A program made the position numbers and the translations under genes. Shown in pieces: positions 47,393 through 55,617 of a stretch of 64,000 bases of DNA. This DNA is from Chloroflexota bacterium (lineage in GTDB: Bacteria; Chloroflexota; Dehalococcoidia; Lucifugimonadales; GCA-2719675), in contig PBID01000003.1 in the NCBI GenBank assembly GCA_002719675.1, positions 179,948 through 243,947 on the forward strand. Direction: 5' to 3'. Positions within the stretch are counted from its first letter, which is position 1. Each line of letters opens with the position of its first letter. A model generated the notes under the pieces. It saw nothing but the letters and a program-made list of their open reading frames with translations. It did not search any database and had not been told where the DNA came from.

Positions 47393-48310
47393 ATGAATAT
47401 TAGTGAGTTTATATTAGAGCATCCGGTTCCAGAAATGAACAATACTAGGGTAATTGCTATTTTAAAACCTTGGATTGATGTTGGACGTGTAGGTACTTTA
47501 ACTTTGGCTAAATTAGAGAAGATGCTAGGAGCTAAAGAGTTTTCCAAATTTCGTAAACCAGGGAAATATTTTGATTTTACGAGAAATAGGCCGTACACTC
47601 GACAGGAAAATGGGAACAAGATATTTGATATACCCAATTGTGTTATTAATCATGCAAAAGATATTAAAAAAGATATAGATTATTTGTTTTTACATTTAAT
47701 GGAGCCTCACAATAATAGTGAAGAATACTGTGAATCAATTGTTGATTTATTGAAAACTTTGAAAGTCAAAGAATATTGTAGGATAGGTGGTTTCTATGAT
47801 GCAGTTCCGCATTCTAGACCTCTAATTGTTACAGGTAATTTGACAGAGAAACAAATTCAAAAAACTAGTGGTTTGGTTTCTAAAAGTACTAGTGAATATC
47901 AAGGGCCTACTAGTATAGTAAATTTAATTTCTCAAGAATTAGAAAAAATTAATGGAGTTAATGTTACTAGTTTGATGGTACATCTGCCTCAATATGTTCA
48001 ATTTGAACAAGATCATTTGGGCACATTCAGGCTGTCTCAAGCTATCTGTAAAATGTTTGATTTGGACTATGATCTTTCTGATGAGTCTAAAGGACAAGAG
48101 CAGTATAAATATATTGAACAACTTATAGAGAATAATCCAAATGCTAGTAAAGACATCATCTCTAAATTAGAAAAACAATATGATGGCAAATATGATGGAG
48201 ATCTTGATGCAGATATCACGATTAATGATTTACCATTGATGCCTGATGTGGAAAAATTTCTTAGAGAAGTTGGAAACCGTTTAGACGAAAATTCTTCTGA
48301 AGATAAATAA
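47393..48310 (+). CDS. PAC2 family protein
   Basis: About 305 residues with the PAC2 (proteasome assembly chaperone 2-like) pattern: an N-terminal half with VIAILKPWIDVGRVGTLTL, the FDFTRNRPYTRQ block, YLFLHLMEPH and GFYDAVPHSRPLIVTG, then a helical C-terminal half with a conserved TSLMVHLPQYVQ. The C-terminus ends with an acidic tail. The ATG at 47393 is 7 bases after AGGA (47382-47385), better than the ATG at 47387. Bacterial PAC2 proteins have no firm function. Confidence 0.8.
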   Translation: MNISEFILEHPVPEMNNTRVIAILKPWIDVGRVGTLTLAKLEKMLGAKEFSKFRKPGKYFDFTRNRPYTRQENGNKIFDIPNCVINHAKDIKKDIDYLFLHLMEPHNNSEEYCESIVDLLKTLKVKEYCRIGGFYDAVPHSRPLIVTGNLTEKQIQKTSGLVSKSTSEYQGPTSIVNLISQELEKINGVNVTSLMVHLPQYVQFEQDHLGTFRLSQAICKMFDLDYDLSDESKGQEQYKYIEQLIENNPNASKDIISKLEKQYDGKYDGDLDADITINDLPLMPDVEKFLREVGNRLDENSSEDK

Positions 48311-48328
48311 ATTTAGGGAGAATTAGAA

Positions 48329-49207
48329 ATGCCTAGAACTAATAAAATGATTCATGTTCTAGAGCAAGACGAAATAGTTATTTTCACCACCACAGAAGAA
48401 TTAGACTATCAGTCTGGTGTTGAAATGAGCAAAACTTGGGCAGATGCGATATTGGTTGATTTTGAACATGATCCTTTTGACACTATTGGCTTAAAGAGTT
48501 TCATGAAGGGCATATCTGATGGTTTTATTACAAATAATTTAGATTTTATGCCTAGTGTTATCACCACATTGCCTTCAAATTGTATGACTCAAGAGGAAGT
48601 TCTATATAATTCGTGGCAAGTGCGTCATGTTTTGGGAGTAGGTGTACATGGAGTATTACATACGCATGCTAGGACTCCAGAAGCTGTTAAAACTTTTATT
48701 TCTACAACTAGATATCCGTTTAATAATTTGGGATTGAATCAAGGTTTAAATGAAGGGTTGAGAGGTAGTGGAGGGCAAGACTTTGCATCTAAAATTTGGC
48801 AGATGAATACTGATGAATATTTAAGCAAAGCTGATCCGTGGCCTTTAAATCCAGATGGCGAATTAATTTTAGGACTTAAGATAGAAGATAAATTTTGTTT
48901 AGAAATGGCACCAGAAATTACAAAAATTCCAGGAATAGCGTTTGCTGAGTGGGGGCCTGGAGATATGGGGATGTCCTTTGGATTTCCAGATGCCCATGAT
49001 CCTCCTTATCCAAAAGAAATGGATATGGCAAGAGATTTAATTAAACTTGAATGTGATAAAAACGGGATGGCTTTTTATAGTTCATGGCGTGATCCGTCTA
49101 TGAGTGAAAAAGATCAAATTAAATATGCAATCCAAGTTGTTGGTGCTAGAATTGTTATGGTTGAATCAATGGAATTAGCAACATTTGCAAGATCTTTAAA
49201 GGAGTGA
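48329..49207 (+). CDS. HpcH/HpaI aldolase family protein
   Basis: 292 residues, about 40 longer than typical. ILVDFEHDPFD carries the DxEH-type catalytic region, GVHGVLHTHARTPE the metal-site loop, and EWGPGDMGMSFG the GPxDL-type loop. A segment of about 40 residues around 150-180 (GSGGQDFASKIWQMNTDEYL) corresponds to the RSxGGxxR loop of related lyases. AGGGAG precedes the ATG. It lies 18 bases after the PAC2 gene and 3 bases before an aminotransferase gene, so the three are likely cotranscribed. Confidence 0.8.
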   Translation: MPRTNKMIHVLEQDEIVIFTTTEELDYQSGVEMSKTWADAILVDFEHDPFDTIGLKSFMKGISDGFITNNLDFMPSVITTLPSNCMTQEEVLYNSWQVRHVLGVGVHGVLHTHARTPEAVKTFISTTRYPFNNLGLNQGLNEGLRGSGGQDFASKIWQMNTDEYLSKADPWPLNPDGELILGLKIEDKFCLEMAPEITKIPGIAFAEWGPGDMGMSFGFPDAHDPPYPKEMDMARDLIKLECDKNGMAFYSSWRDPSMSEKDQIKYAIQVVGARIVMVESMELATFARSLKE

Positions 49208-49210
49208 ATT

Positions 49211-50134
49211 TTGGCAAATTATGATATTTCGAAATATATAGCATACTTTAATGGAGACTGGGTTCCGTACTCTGAAGTAAAAATTGATCCATTAGATAGG
49301 GGATTTTTTTTAGGAGATAGTGTTTTTGAGGTTGAGAGAACATTTAACGGTAAAAGTTTTAAGATGCGCGAACACATAGAACGTTTATATCGTTCTTTGT
49401 CATTTGCAAGAATTGATCCAAAAATTGATGCTGAAGAAATGATCAATATTAGTGAAGAAACTATTAATAAAAATTTATATTTGTTAGACGATGTTGGAGA
49501 TTTTTTAATTCACCAGTTTATTACAAGAGGATTTGGCAGGAGGGCCGCAGCGGCTGTAGACCCAACAGTATGTGTGAGAATTAACCCTATAGATTTTGAA
49601 AGATATCCCATAGAAAAATATTATTCGGGAGGACATTGTGCTATTACAAGTATTTTAAGTTATCCGAATGAATCTATTGATCCAAAAGTTAAAAATTATA
49701 GCAGGATGAATTTTAATTTAGCTGAATTAGAAGCTAACGATATTGATGAAGGATCTTTTCCAATTTTAAAAGATCAATTTGGAAATATTACGGAAGGAAT
49801 TGGTTATAATGTTTTTATTGTCACTGATGGTGTTTTAAGGACACCTTCGGATAAGGCTATTTTGCAAGGTGTATCTAGATCAATGGTGTTTGATTTGGCA
49901 GAGCGACTGAATATAAAAGTATTACAAGAAGATTTACAGCCTTATGATGTGTATACAGCAGATGAGGTGTTTATGACATCTACTCCATTTTGTGTTTTGC
50001 CAATAACTGTAGTGGATAACCGGAAAATAAAAGATGGAAACCCTGGTCCGATTGCCAATCAACTTTTGGCAGCATGGAGTGAAGTTGTTGGTTTAGATAT
50101 TGTAGATCAAGTAGCTAAATTTAGCCGAAAGTAA
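49211..50134 (+). CDS. Class IV aminotransferase (BCAT/D-amino acid transaminase-like)
   Basis: 307 residues. FNGDWVPYSEVKIDPLDRGFFLGDSVFE is the family N-terminus; the PLP Lys is in KVKNYSRMNF and the cofactor Glu in ITEGIGYNVFIV; TSTPFCVLPIT closes the site. The start is a TTG with AGGAG 6 bases upstream, embedded in the stop of the aldolase gene. Whether it is IlvE, a D-amino acid transaminase or an omega-type enzyme cannot be told. Pairing with an aldolase suggests handling of a 2-oxo acid. Confidence 0.85.
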   Translation: MANYDISKYIAYFNGDWVPYSEVKIDPLDRGFFLGDSVFEVERTFNGKSFKMREHIERLYRSLSFARIDPKIDAEEMINISEETINKNLYLLDDVGDFLIHQFITRGFGRRAAAAVDPTVCVRINPIDFERYPIEKYYSGGHCAITSILSYPNESIDPKVKNYSRMNFNLAELEANDIDEGSFPILKDQFGNITEGIGYNVFIVTDGVLRTPSDKAILQGVSRSMVFDLAERLNIKVLQEDLQPYDVYTADEVFMTSTPFCVLPITVVDNRKIKDGNPGPIANQLLAAWSEVVGLDIVDQVAKFSRK

Positions 50135-50142
50135 ATTTGACA

Positions 50143-50487
50143 TTAATTATTTAGCTGTTTAAATAGATCGTCAGTTTTTGCAGCCATTATGAAGTCATTT
50201 TTGTGTAATCCATTAATCTTATGAGTCCACCAAAGAACTTCAATGTTGCTAAATTCTACGATAATTTTTGGATGATGACCTTCTTCTTCAGAAATTTCAA
50301 AAATTAAATTTGCAAAATTCATTGATTGTTTGAAATTTTTAGTCTTGAATTTTTTTGCTAAATACGTGGATTGTTCATGTTGTACATCCCAAGTAGGGAT
50401 ATTTACTATGAGTCCTGCTATTGATTTATCATCTAATGGTGGAATTCCTCCTCTGCAGGGAACACATTTTTCGAATTTAATATCCAT
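50143..50487 (-). CDS. Pterin-4a-carbinolamine dehydratase
   Basis: 114 residues with the family signature EEGHHPKI, the N-terminal CVPCRGGIPPL and the C-terminal WTHKINGLHKNDFIMAAK. It dehydrates 4a-hydroxytetrahydrobiopterin; bacterial members recycle pterin for aromatic hydroxylases or serve molybdopterin-related chemistry. No hydroxylase is nearby. folE, the first pterin enzyme, lies 7 kb away. Confidence 0.95.
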   Translation of the reverse strand: MDIKFEKCVPCRGGIPPLDDKSIAGLIVNIPTWDVQHEQSTYLAKKFKTKNFKQSMNFANLIFEISEEEGHHPKIIVEFSNIEVLWWTHKINGLHKNDFIMAAKTDDLFKQLNN

Positions 50488-50489
50488 AA

Positions 50490-50915
50490 TTAAATAGTTT
50501 TTTCTCCACAGCTAGCACAAAAAATTGCTTCTTCATCAGCTTGGCTTTCTGTACCACAACTAGTGCAAAAACTTGAATTAGATGATGGTCTAGCATATAA
50601 ATAAATGAGATAAATTGCTGGAATTATCAAAAAGGAAGCTATCAAAAGTAATTGCCACCAACCTGATTTGTTTATGTCGTGTAGCCGTCTTGCACCAACA
50701 GCTAAACCAGGTAATAGCAAACCAAGAGTTACTAAGCTTTGAATTATTCCTGTAGAACCTACTTCTTCTCCAAGTAAAATTATATCAGCTATTGATCCTA
50801 CAGCGCCCATCAAAATATTGAATAAAAAGAACCACCAATATTCAGATCTAGAAGCTCTGCCACTAAAGTCGGCATATTTTTTTAAACACGTTTCAACTGA
50901 TTGTACAAATGACAT
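50490..50915 (-). CDS. DUF805 membrane protein with zinc ribbon
   Basis: 141 residues. The DUF805 core has YADFSGRASRSEYWWFFLF, RRLHDINKSGWWQLLL and four membrane helices. The C-terminus carries two CxxC pairs (CTSC and CASC) ten residues apart, a zinc-ribbon knuckle. Such fusions are common in bacteria, function unknown. It lies 2 bases upstream of the pterin dehydratase gene. Confidence 0.85.
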   Translation of the reverse strand: MSFVQSVETCLKKYADFSGRASRSEYWWFFLFNILMGAVGSIADIILLGEEVGSTGIIQSLVTLGLLLPGLAVGARRLHDINKSGWWQLLLIASFLIIPAIYLIYLYARPSSNSSFCTSCGTESQADEEAIFCASCGEKTI

Positions 50916-51099
50916 ACTAGAAACTCCTCAACATAGAATTGTTTTATCAAAGTATAGATGGAGCCAAAAAAGTTAGCAATTTGATTTAGGGTTTTAAATT
51001 TATAAATTATTAAGGCTATGTTTAAGAAAATGTATCAAATATAATGAATATTATGTAGATACTTTATAAAATTTTAAATCATTTTGGTTAGGTGACAAG

Positions 51100-51915
51100 A
51101 TGTCTATAAAAACTGCAGTTATTCCTGTTGCTGGATACGGGACACGATTTTTCCCAGCTTCTAGAGTAATTCCAAAAGCTTTATTGCCAATTTTTGATAC
51201 TCCTGGGATTCAATTTATAGTAGAAGAGGCCGTAAATTCCGGCATTCAAAAGTTGATATTTGTGATTTCTAGTGATCAAGACTTAATTAGACAGTATTTT
51301 TCAGAATCCAATAAAATTGATGAGGTTTTAAAGAAAAAAGGAATGTCTGAAAAAGTAGAAAATTTTTCACATAGTTTTAAAAACCTAGAAATTAAATATG
51401 TTAATCAAGAAGAACAAAATGGGCTCGGCGATGCTATTTTGCAAGTGAAAAATATTGTAAATGAAGATTTTTTTACTGTTATGTTACCTGATGATATTAT
51501 CTTTAACCCGAAGCCATTTTTAAAAGATATGATCAATTCATTTGAGGGATCTACAGGTTGTTATATAGCGCTTAAAAAAGTTTCAGATCAAATGATACCT
51601 AATTTAGGGATTGTTGATGCAAAAAGGATAAAGTCTAATCTGTACTCTGTAAATTCTTTGATTGAGAAACCTTCTTTAGAACAAGCTCCATCTAATTTGT
51701 CGATAATGGGTAGATATATTTTGCCAAATGAAATTTTTCATAATTTAGAAAATATTGATTTTGGGGCTAATGGCGAAAAACAATTGACGGATGCTTTAAA
51801 TTTGATTCTACCTAATTCTAATTTGTTTGGATTTGAATTTTTTGGTAATCATTTTGATATTGGTACTCCTCAAGGTTTATTAGATGCATCAAATTATTAT
51901 TTATTAAATCATTGA
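51100..51915 (+). CDS. galU: UTP-glucose-1-phosphate uridylyltransferase
   Basis: 271 residues, slightly short for GalU. Nucleotide-binding start IPVAGYGTRFFPASRVIPKALLPI, then FIVEEAVNSGI, MLPDDIIF and the C-terminal HFDIGTPQGLLDAS, all typical. It makes UDP-glucose for glycans and glycolipids, possibly for the glycosyltransferase at 58836. A TATAAT at 51040-51045 lies upstream without a clear -35 box. Confidence 0.9.
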   Translation: MSIKTAVIPVAGYGTRFFPASRVIPKALLPIFDTPGIQFIVEEAVNSGIQKLIFVISSDQDLIRQYFSESNKIDEVLKKKGMSEKVENFSHSFKNLEIKYVNQEEQNGLGDAILQVKNIVNEDFFTVMLPDDIIFNPKPFLKDMINSFEGSTGCYIALKKVSDQMIPNLGIVDAKRIKSNLYSVNSLIEKPSLEQAPSNLSIMGRYILPNEIFHNLENIDFGANGEKQLTDALNLILPNSNLFGFEFFGNHFDIGTPQGLLDASNYYLLNH

Positions 51916-51977
51916 TTAGTTGGTGTTATATTTATTGCTAGTTAAGGTTGCTATAGTATTTGGTAGAAATTAGAATA

Positions 51978-51998
51978 AACCATAATTATGGTTATAAT
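51978..51998 (+). promoter_or_regulatory. gap promoter with 16-bp palindrome
   Basis: The perfect palindrome AACCATAATTATGGTT (51978-51993) ends at the first base of the -10 box TATAAT (51993-51998), 36 bases before the gap ATG. It fills the -35/-10 spacer. This is where a repressor dimer would block polymerase. Confidence 0.55.
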
Positions 51999-52034
51999 GT
52001 AAGTAATATTTTTAACAAACAGAAAGGTAAATAA

Positions 52035-53051
52035 ATGGTTGCACGAATAGGTATTAATGGTTTCGGAAGAATAGGTAGACAAGTACTCAGAGCCACTATT
52101 GAGAGGCACCCTGATGATTTACAGGTTGTTGCTGTAAATGATTTAGGTGATACATCTACAAATGCCCATTTATTTAAATATGATAGTAATTATGGTATTT
52201 ATCCAGGTGATGTTGAGGCGGGGGAAGATTCAGTCATAATTGATGGATCTCCTGTAAAGATATTGTCAGAAAGAGAACCTTCTAAAATCGATTGGGGACA
52301 GCATGGAGTAGATATTGTCGTTGAGTCAACAGGATTTTTCACAGATGGTTCAGCTGCTGCGGGACATATACAAGGAGGGGCAAAAAAAGTAATTATTTCA
52401 GCTCCTGCTAAAGGTGAAGACATTACTGTTGTGTTAGGAGTTAATGAAGGTTCATATATTGCAGATAAACATCATGTAGTGTCAAACGCATCATGTACAA
52501 CAAACTGTATCGCAACTATGGCTAAGGTGATTCATGATGCATTTGAGGTTGAGGAAGGATTTATGACCACTATTCATTCTTATACTGGAGATCAACAGAT
52601 TTTAGATAAAATTCATGAAGATCTTAGGCGTGCGAGAGCAGCAGCAACTAATATTATTCCAACTACAACAGGTGCCGCAAAAGCAGTTGGTTTAGTTCTG
52701 CCTGATTTGAATGGTAAAATTGATGGGATGTCGTTTAGAGTCCCTACAGCTACCGTTTCGGTCACTGACTTTGTAGCTAAGCTAAAGAAGTCCGCTTCAG
52801 TAGATGAAATTAATGATTCTTATAAAGAAGCTGCTAATAATAATCTTAATGGAATTTTAGATTACACAGATATTCCATTAGTTAGTTCAGATTTCAGGAA
52901 AAATTATCACAGTAGTGTAATTGACGGCCAATCCACAATGGCAATAGGCAGTCAATTTGTGAAGGTTGTAGGATGGTATGATAACGAATGGGGTTATAGT
53001 TGCAGAACTTCTGATCTTGCTAGGTTCATATCAGAACAGGGATTAAGTTAA
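52035..53051 (+). CDS. gap: Glyceraldehyde-3-phosphate dehydrogenase
   Basis: 338 residues. NAD-binding GINGFGRIGRQ at the N-terminus, catalytic C154 in SNASCTTNCIA, the His in TTIHSYTGDQ and the closing VGWYDNEWGYS. It oxidises and phosphorylates glyceraldehyde-3-phosphate in glycolysis or runs the reverse in gluconeogenesis. AAAGGT precedes the ATG. The downstream fabL is 18 bases away. No pgk or tpi follows. Confidence 0.98.
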   Translation: MVARIGINGFGRIGRQVLRATIERHPDDLQVVAVNDLGDTSTNAHLFKYDSNYGIYPGDVEAGEDSVIIDGSPVKILSEREPSKIDWGQHGVDIVVESTGFFTDGSAAAGHIQGGAKKVIISAPAKGEDITVVLGVNEGSYIADKHHVVSNASCTTNCIATMAKVIHDAFEVEEGFMTTIHSYTGDQQILDKIHEDLRRARAAATNIIPTTTGAAKAVGLVLPDLNGKIDGMSFRVPTATVSVTDFVAKLKKSASVDEINDSYKEAANNNLNGILDYTDIPLVSSDFRKNYHSSVIDGQSTMAIGSQFVKVVGWYDNEWGYSCRTSDLARFISEQGLS

Positions 53052-53069
53052 TATTACTTTAGGAAAATG

Positions 53070-53822
53070 ATGAAAATATTTGACGGTAAAATAGTATTTG
53101 TTACAGGTGGTTCTCGAGGGATTGGTAAAACTATAGCATTAGAGTTTGCAAATTTAGGCGCTGATATTGCATTTAATTATTTCAGGAGTGATAAATCAGC
53201 TTCAGAAACCCAAAATGAGATAGAAAAAAAAGGTGTTAGGTGTTTAAAAATACGCTCAAATTTGTCAGAGACTACTAAAGTAAAGCAAATGTTTAAAGAA
53301 ATAAAAAATTATTATGGTAAATTAGATGTTCTTATTAATAATGCTGCTTCAGGTATTCAGAAATCTGCTTCTGAATTAGAAGAAAAACATTGGGATTGGA
53401 CAATGAACATCAATGCTAAAGCACCTTGGGTTTGCTCTATTGAAGCTTCAAAATTAATGGATAATGGGGGCAATATTGTTAACATAACCAGTGAAGGTTC
53501 AAGGCATGTTTTGCCGTACTATTTTTCTGTAGGCACCTCAAAGGCTGCACTAGAGTCTGCAACAAGATATTTGGCTGTTGAATTATCTCAGAAAAATATT
53601 TCAGTGAACGCGGTTTCAGGTGGATATATTGAAACAGATGCTTTGGATTCTTTTCCAAATAAAGATTCAATGTTAGAATCTGGTCAAAAGACGTTGATTG
53701 ATAGACCTGTAAGTAAAAAAGATGTTGCTGATGCAGTAGTTTTTTTATGCTCTAAACAGGGGAATGCTATTAGGGGTCAAGTTATAGTTGTTGATGGAGG
53801 AGCATCTCTAAAAGTTATTTGA
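53070..53822 (+). CDS. fabL: Enoyl-ACP reductase III (FabL-type SDR)
   Basis: About 250 residues of the short-chain dehydrogenase fold. TGGSRGIGK binds the nucleotide. The catalytic pair is Y151 and K158 (numbered from the 53070 start) spaced YX6K, the enoyl reductase spacing, not the YxxxK of ketoreductases. The later block SKAALESATRYLAVELSQKNISVNAVSGG closely matches Bacillus FabL. It would perform the last reduction in fatty acid elongation. AGGA is 6 bases before the ATG at 53070; an ATG at 53067 also exists. Confidence 0.85.
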   Translation: MKIFDGKIVFVTGGSRGIGKTIALEFANLGADIAFNYFRSDKSASETQNEIEKKGVRCLKIRSNLSETTKVKQMFKEIKNYYGKLDVLINNAASGIQKSASELEEKHWDWTMNINAKAPWVCSIEASKLMDNGGNIVNITSEGSRHVLPYYFSVGTSKAALESATRYLAVELSQKNISVNAVSGGYIETDALDSFPNKDSMLESGQKTLIDRPVSKKDVADAVVFLCSKQGNAIRGQVIVVDGGASLKVI

Positions 53823-53849
53823 CAGATATTTGTGTGAATAATAGTAGTA

Positions 53850-54113
53850 TTATTTTAATTTAGATTTTAAGGCTGATCTCATTTCTTTAACTCTACCCAA
53901 GTCAGGATGTTTGTCATCTTCTTGGCTTTTATCGTAAATGACATCACCATCAGCTATAACTTTTAAAACACCACTTTCACCAGGTGTTAATGTTAAAGCA
54001 ATTCCATTACCACATTCAGCAAAAAATTCATTAGCCATCCAGGCTGCTTCAGCATGGTAGCTTCAGGGTACGCAATAGATTATTTCCACATGTAGTTTGT
54101 TTTCTAAGGACAT
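53850..54113 (-). CDS. Rdx/SelW-like family protein, probable selenoprotein (in-frame TGA)
   Basis: Reading from ATG 54113 (GGAG at 54123-54120, 6 bases upstream), the frame gives MSLENKLHVEIIYCVP, then TGA at 54065-54063, then SYHAEAAWMANEFFAE and on to a stop at 53850: 87 residues. Family members have a CxxC or CxxU redox motif in exactly this place (IxYCxxC/UxY), so TGA probably codes selenocysteine (C14, U17). The downstream GVLKVIADGDVIYDKS strand is the thioredoxin-like fold end. A start at 54038 would give 62 residues without the redox site. If Sec machinery is absent, it would be a pseudogene. Confidence 0.8.
54033..54062 (-). promoter_or_regulatory. SECIS-like hairpin after the in-frame TGA
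   Basis: Immediately 3' of the TGA the transcript can fold: AGCUACCA pairs with UGGAUGGCU with one bulge and one G-U pair, and an inner UGC/GCA stem closes a UGAA loop. Bacterial SECIS elements lie in this position. The loop is closer to the TGA than usual and I cannot compute stability. Confidence 0.5.
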
Positions 54114-54257
54114 AATCAACTCCATTAATATTTGAGAGATTTAATTTGTAAAATGAGATTAGCATTGGTGGATATGTATGTCAATCAAATAAGTATTGTG
54201 AGATGTTTTGAAATTAGGTGTAAAATAGGGACAATGTGAAAAAAACATTTTAAAATT

Positions 54258-54896
54258 ATGGGTACACAAAATATGAAACAAGTAAAGATAGATATATTTG
54301 CTGATTATGCATGTCCGTTTGTTTTTAATGCTTATATGTGGTTGAGTAAAATTAAGAATCACTATGGAGACAATTTAAATATAAAATGGAAAAGTTTTTT
54401 GCTGGATACCAAAGATGTAAACTTTGATTGGAAGAATCCTGAAACCTTGAGTTCAAATAGATCTTTGATGTCTTTAATTGCAGCTAAAGCTGCAAAGAGG
54501 CAAGGAGAAGATTTGTTTCAAAGATATCATGATAAATTGTTGATCTCTCGCAATAGCCAAATAAAGAGGATTCGTTTAAATGACAAGCCAACTTTAATTA
54601 GATTAGCTAATGAATGTGATTTAGATTTAAATCAATTCGAAGTTGATTTAAACAGTGAACAAATAATTGATGAAGTTTCTAGTGATCATAATGAAGCCGT
54701 CAATAAATTTGGTATTTTTGGAACTCCAACTTTTGTATTTGAAAATGGAAATTCAATTTATTTAAAAACATTTATTCCTACAGAACAAAATGCCACAAAA
54801 AGCTTTGAACATTTTTTGTCTATTTCGAAAGACTGCTCATTTATAGGAGAGATGAAAAGACCTCAACCTCCTTGGCCAAGTGGTTATGATGTTTGA
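54258..54896 (+). CDS. DsbA-fold (FrnE/HCCA isomerase-like) protein
   Basis: 212 residues of the thioredoxin-like DsbA family without a signal peptide, so cytoplasmic. The N-terminal VKIDIFADYACPFVFNAYMWL corresponds to the FrnE active-site strand, but the usual CPWC is CPFV: one Cys (C19) remains. The cis-Pro loop GIFGTPTFVFENG is intact. It may be a glutathione-transferase-like isomerase or a single-Cys thiol protein. It is transcribed divergently from the Rdx gene, 144 bases away, and its end overlaps rnc. Confidence 0.75.
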   Translation: MGTQNMKQVKIDIFADYACPFVFNAYMWLSKIKNHYGDNLNIKWKSFLLDTKDVNFDWKNPETLSSNRSLMSLIAAKAAKRQGEDLFQRYHDKLLISRNSQIKRIRLNDKPTLIRLANECDLDLNQFEVDLNSEQIIDEVSSDHNEAVNKFGIFGTPTFVFENGNSIYLKTFIPTEQNATKSFEHFLSISKDCSFIGEMKRPQPPWPSGYDV

Positions 54897-55617
54897 TTTA
54901 AAACGAATTAAGAAATTTCAAGATAGTTTTGGGATTCATTTTAATAATCAAGACTTGTTAATTACAGCGTTAACGCATTCATCATTTATTAATGATTTTT
55001 ATCAAGGCAATGATGTTGATTTGGAATCTAATGAAACACTTGAATTTTTAGGCGATGCTGTAATTGGAATGATTGTTTCCAAACTTTTATATGATATGTT
55101 TCCAAAATGGAATGAAGGTTCTTTAACCAAAGCTAAGGCCTCAATTGTTAGTGGTTCTAATTTGGCGAAATTATCAAATCAATTTGAATTAGCTCAGTAC
55201 ATTTATATGGGAAAAGGGGAAGAAAATAGTGGAGGAAGGACACGAACCAGTAACCTGGCAAATGCTTTCGAATCTTTGATTGGGGCTTTGTTTATTGATA
55301 AAGGATATGATAGTTGTTTTGATGTTATTCAGAAGTCTATTAATGAAGATATAAAATTGCTTAAAAATAATTCAGAATCCGATGAAATTTTCGGTAATTA
55401 CAAAGGAACTTTGCAGGAAAAGTTGTTGTCTGAAAAATCAAATTTGCCTATTTACAAAGTAGTAAGTATTCAAGGTCCGGATCATAATCCTTCTTTCACA
55501 GTGGAGGTTTATATTAACGGAAAGTGTTTAGGTTTAGGGGTAGAAAAAACCAAGCTATTAGCTGAGCAACGGGCAGCATTCAATGCATTAAACAATCCAA
55601 AAACTTTTTCTAACTAG
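54886..55617 (+). CDS. rnc: Ribonuclease III
   Basis: About 243 residues. The catalytic domain has the signature NETLEFLGDAVIG and the second acidic cluster in NAFESLIGALFIDKGY; the C-terminal double-stranded RNA binding domain runs from YKGTLQEKLL to the end. It processes rRNA and other structured RNA. Start candidates are GTG 54880, ATG 54886 and ATG 54889; all lie inside the end of the preceding gene. The stop overlaps the convergent glyA by 8 bases. Confidence 0.95.
   Translation: MMFDLKRIKKFQDSFGIHFNNQDLLITALTHSSFINDFYQGNDVDLESNETLEFLGDAVIGMIVSKLLYDMFPKWNEGSLTKAKASIVSGSNLAKLSNQFELAQYIYMGKGEENSGGRTRTSNLANAFESLIGALFIDKGYDSCFDVIQKSINEDIKLLKNNSESDEIFGNYKGTLQEKLLSEKSNLPIYKVVSIQGPDHNPSFTVEVYINGKCLGLGVEKTKLLAEQRAAFNALNNPKTFSN

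Noticed and set aside
53850-54038. A 62-residue hypothetical protein
   Set aside because: The sequence before it continues the Rdx family through an in-frame TGA with a better ribosome binding site.
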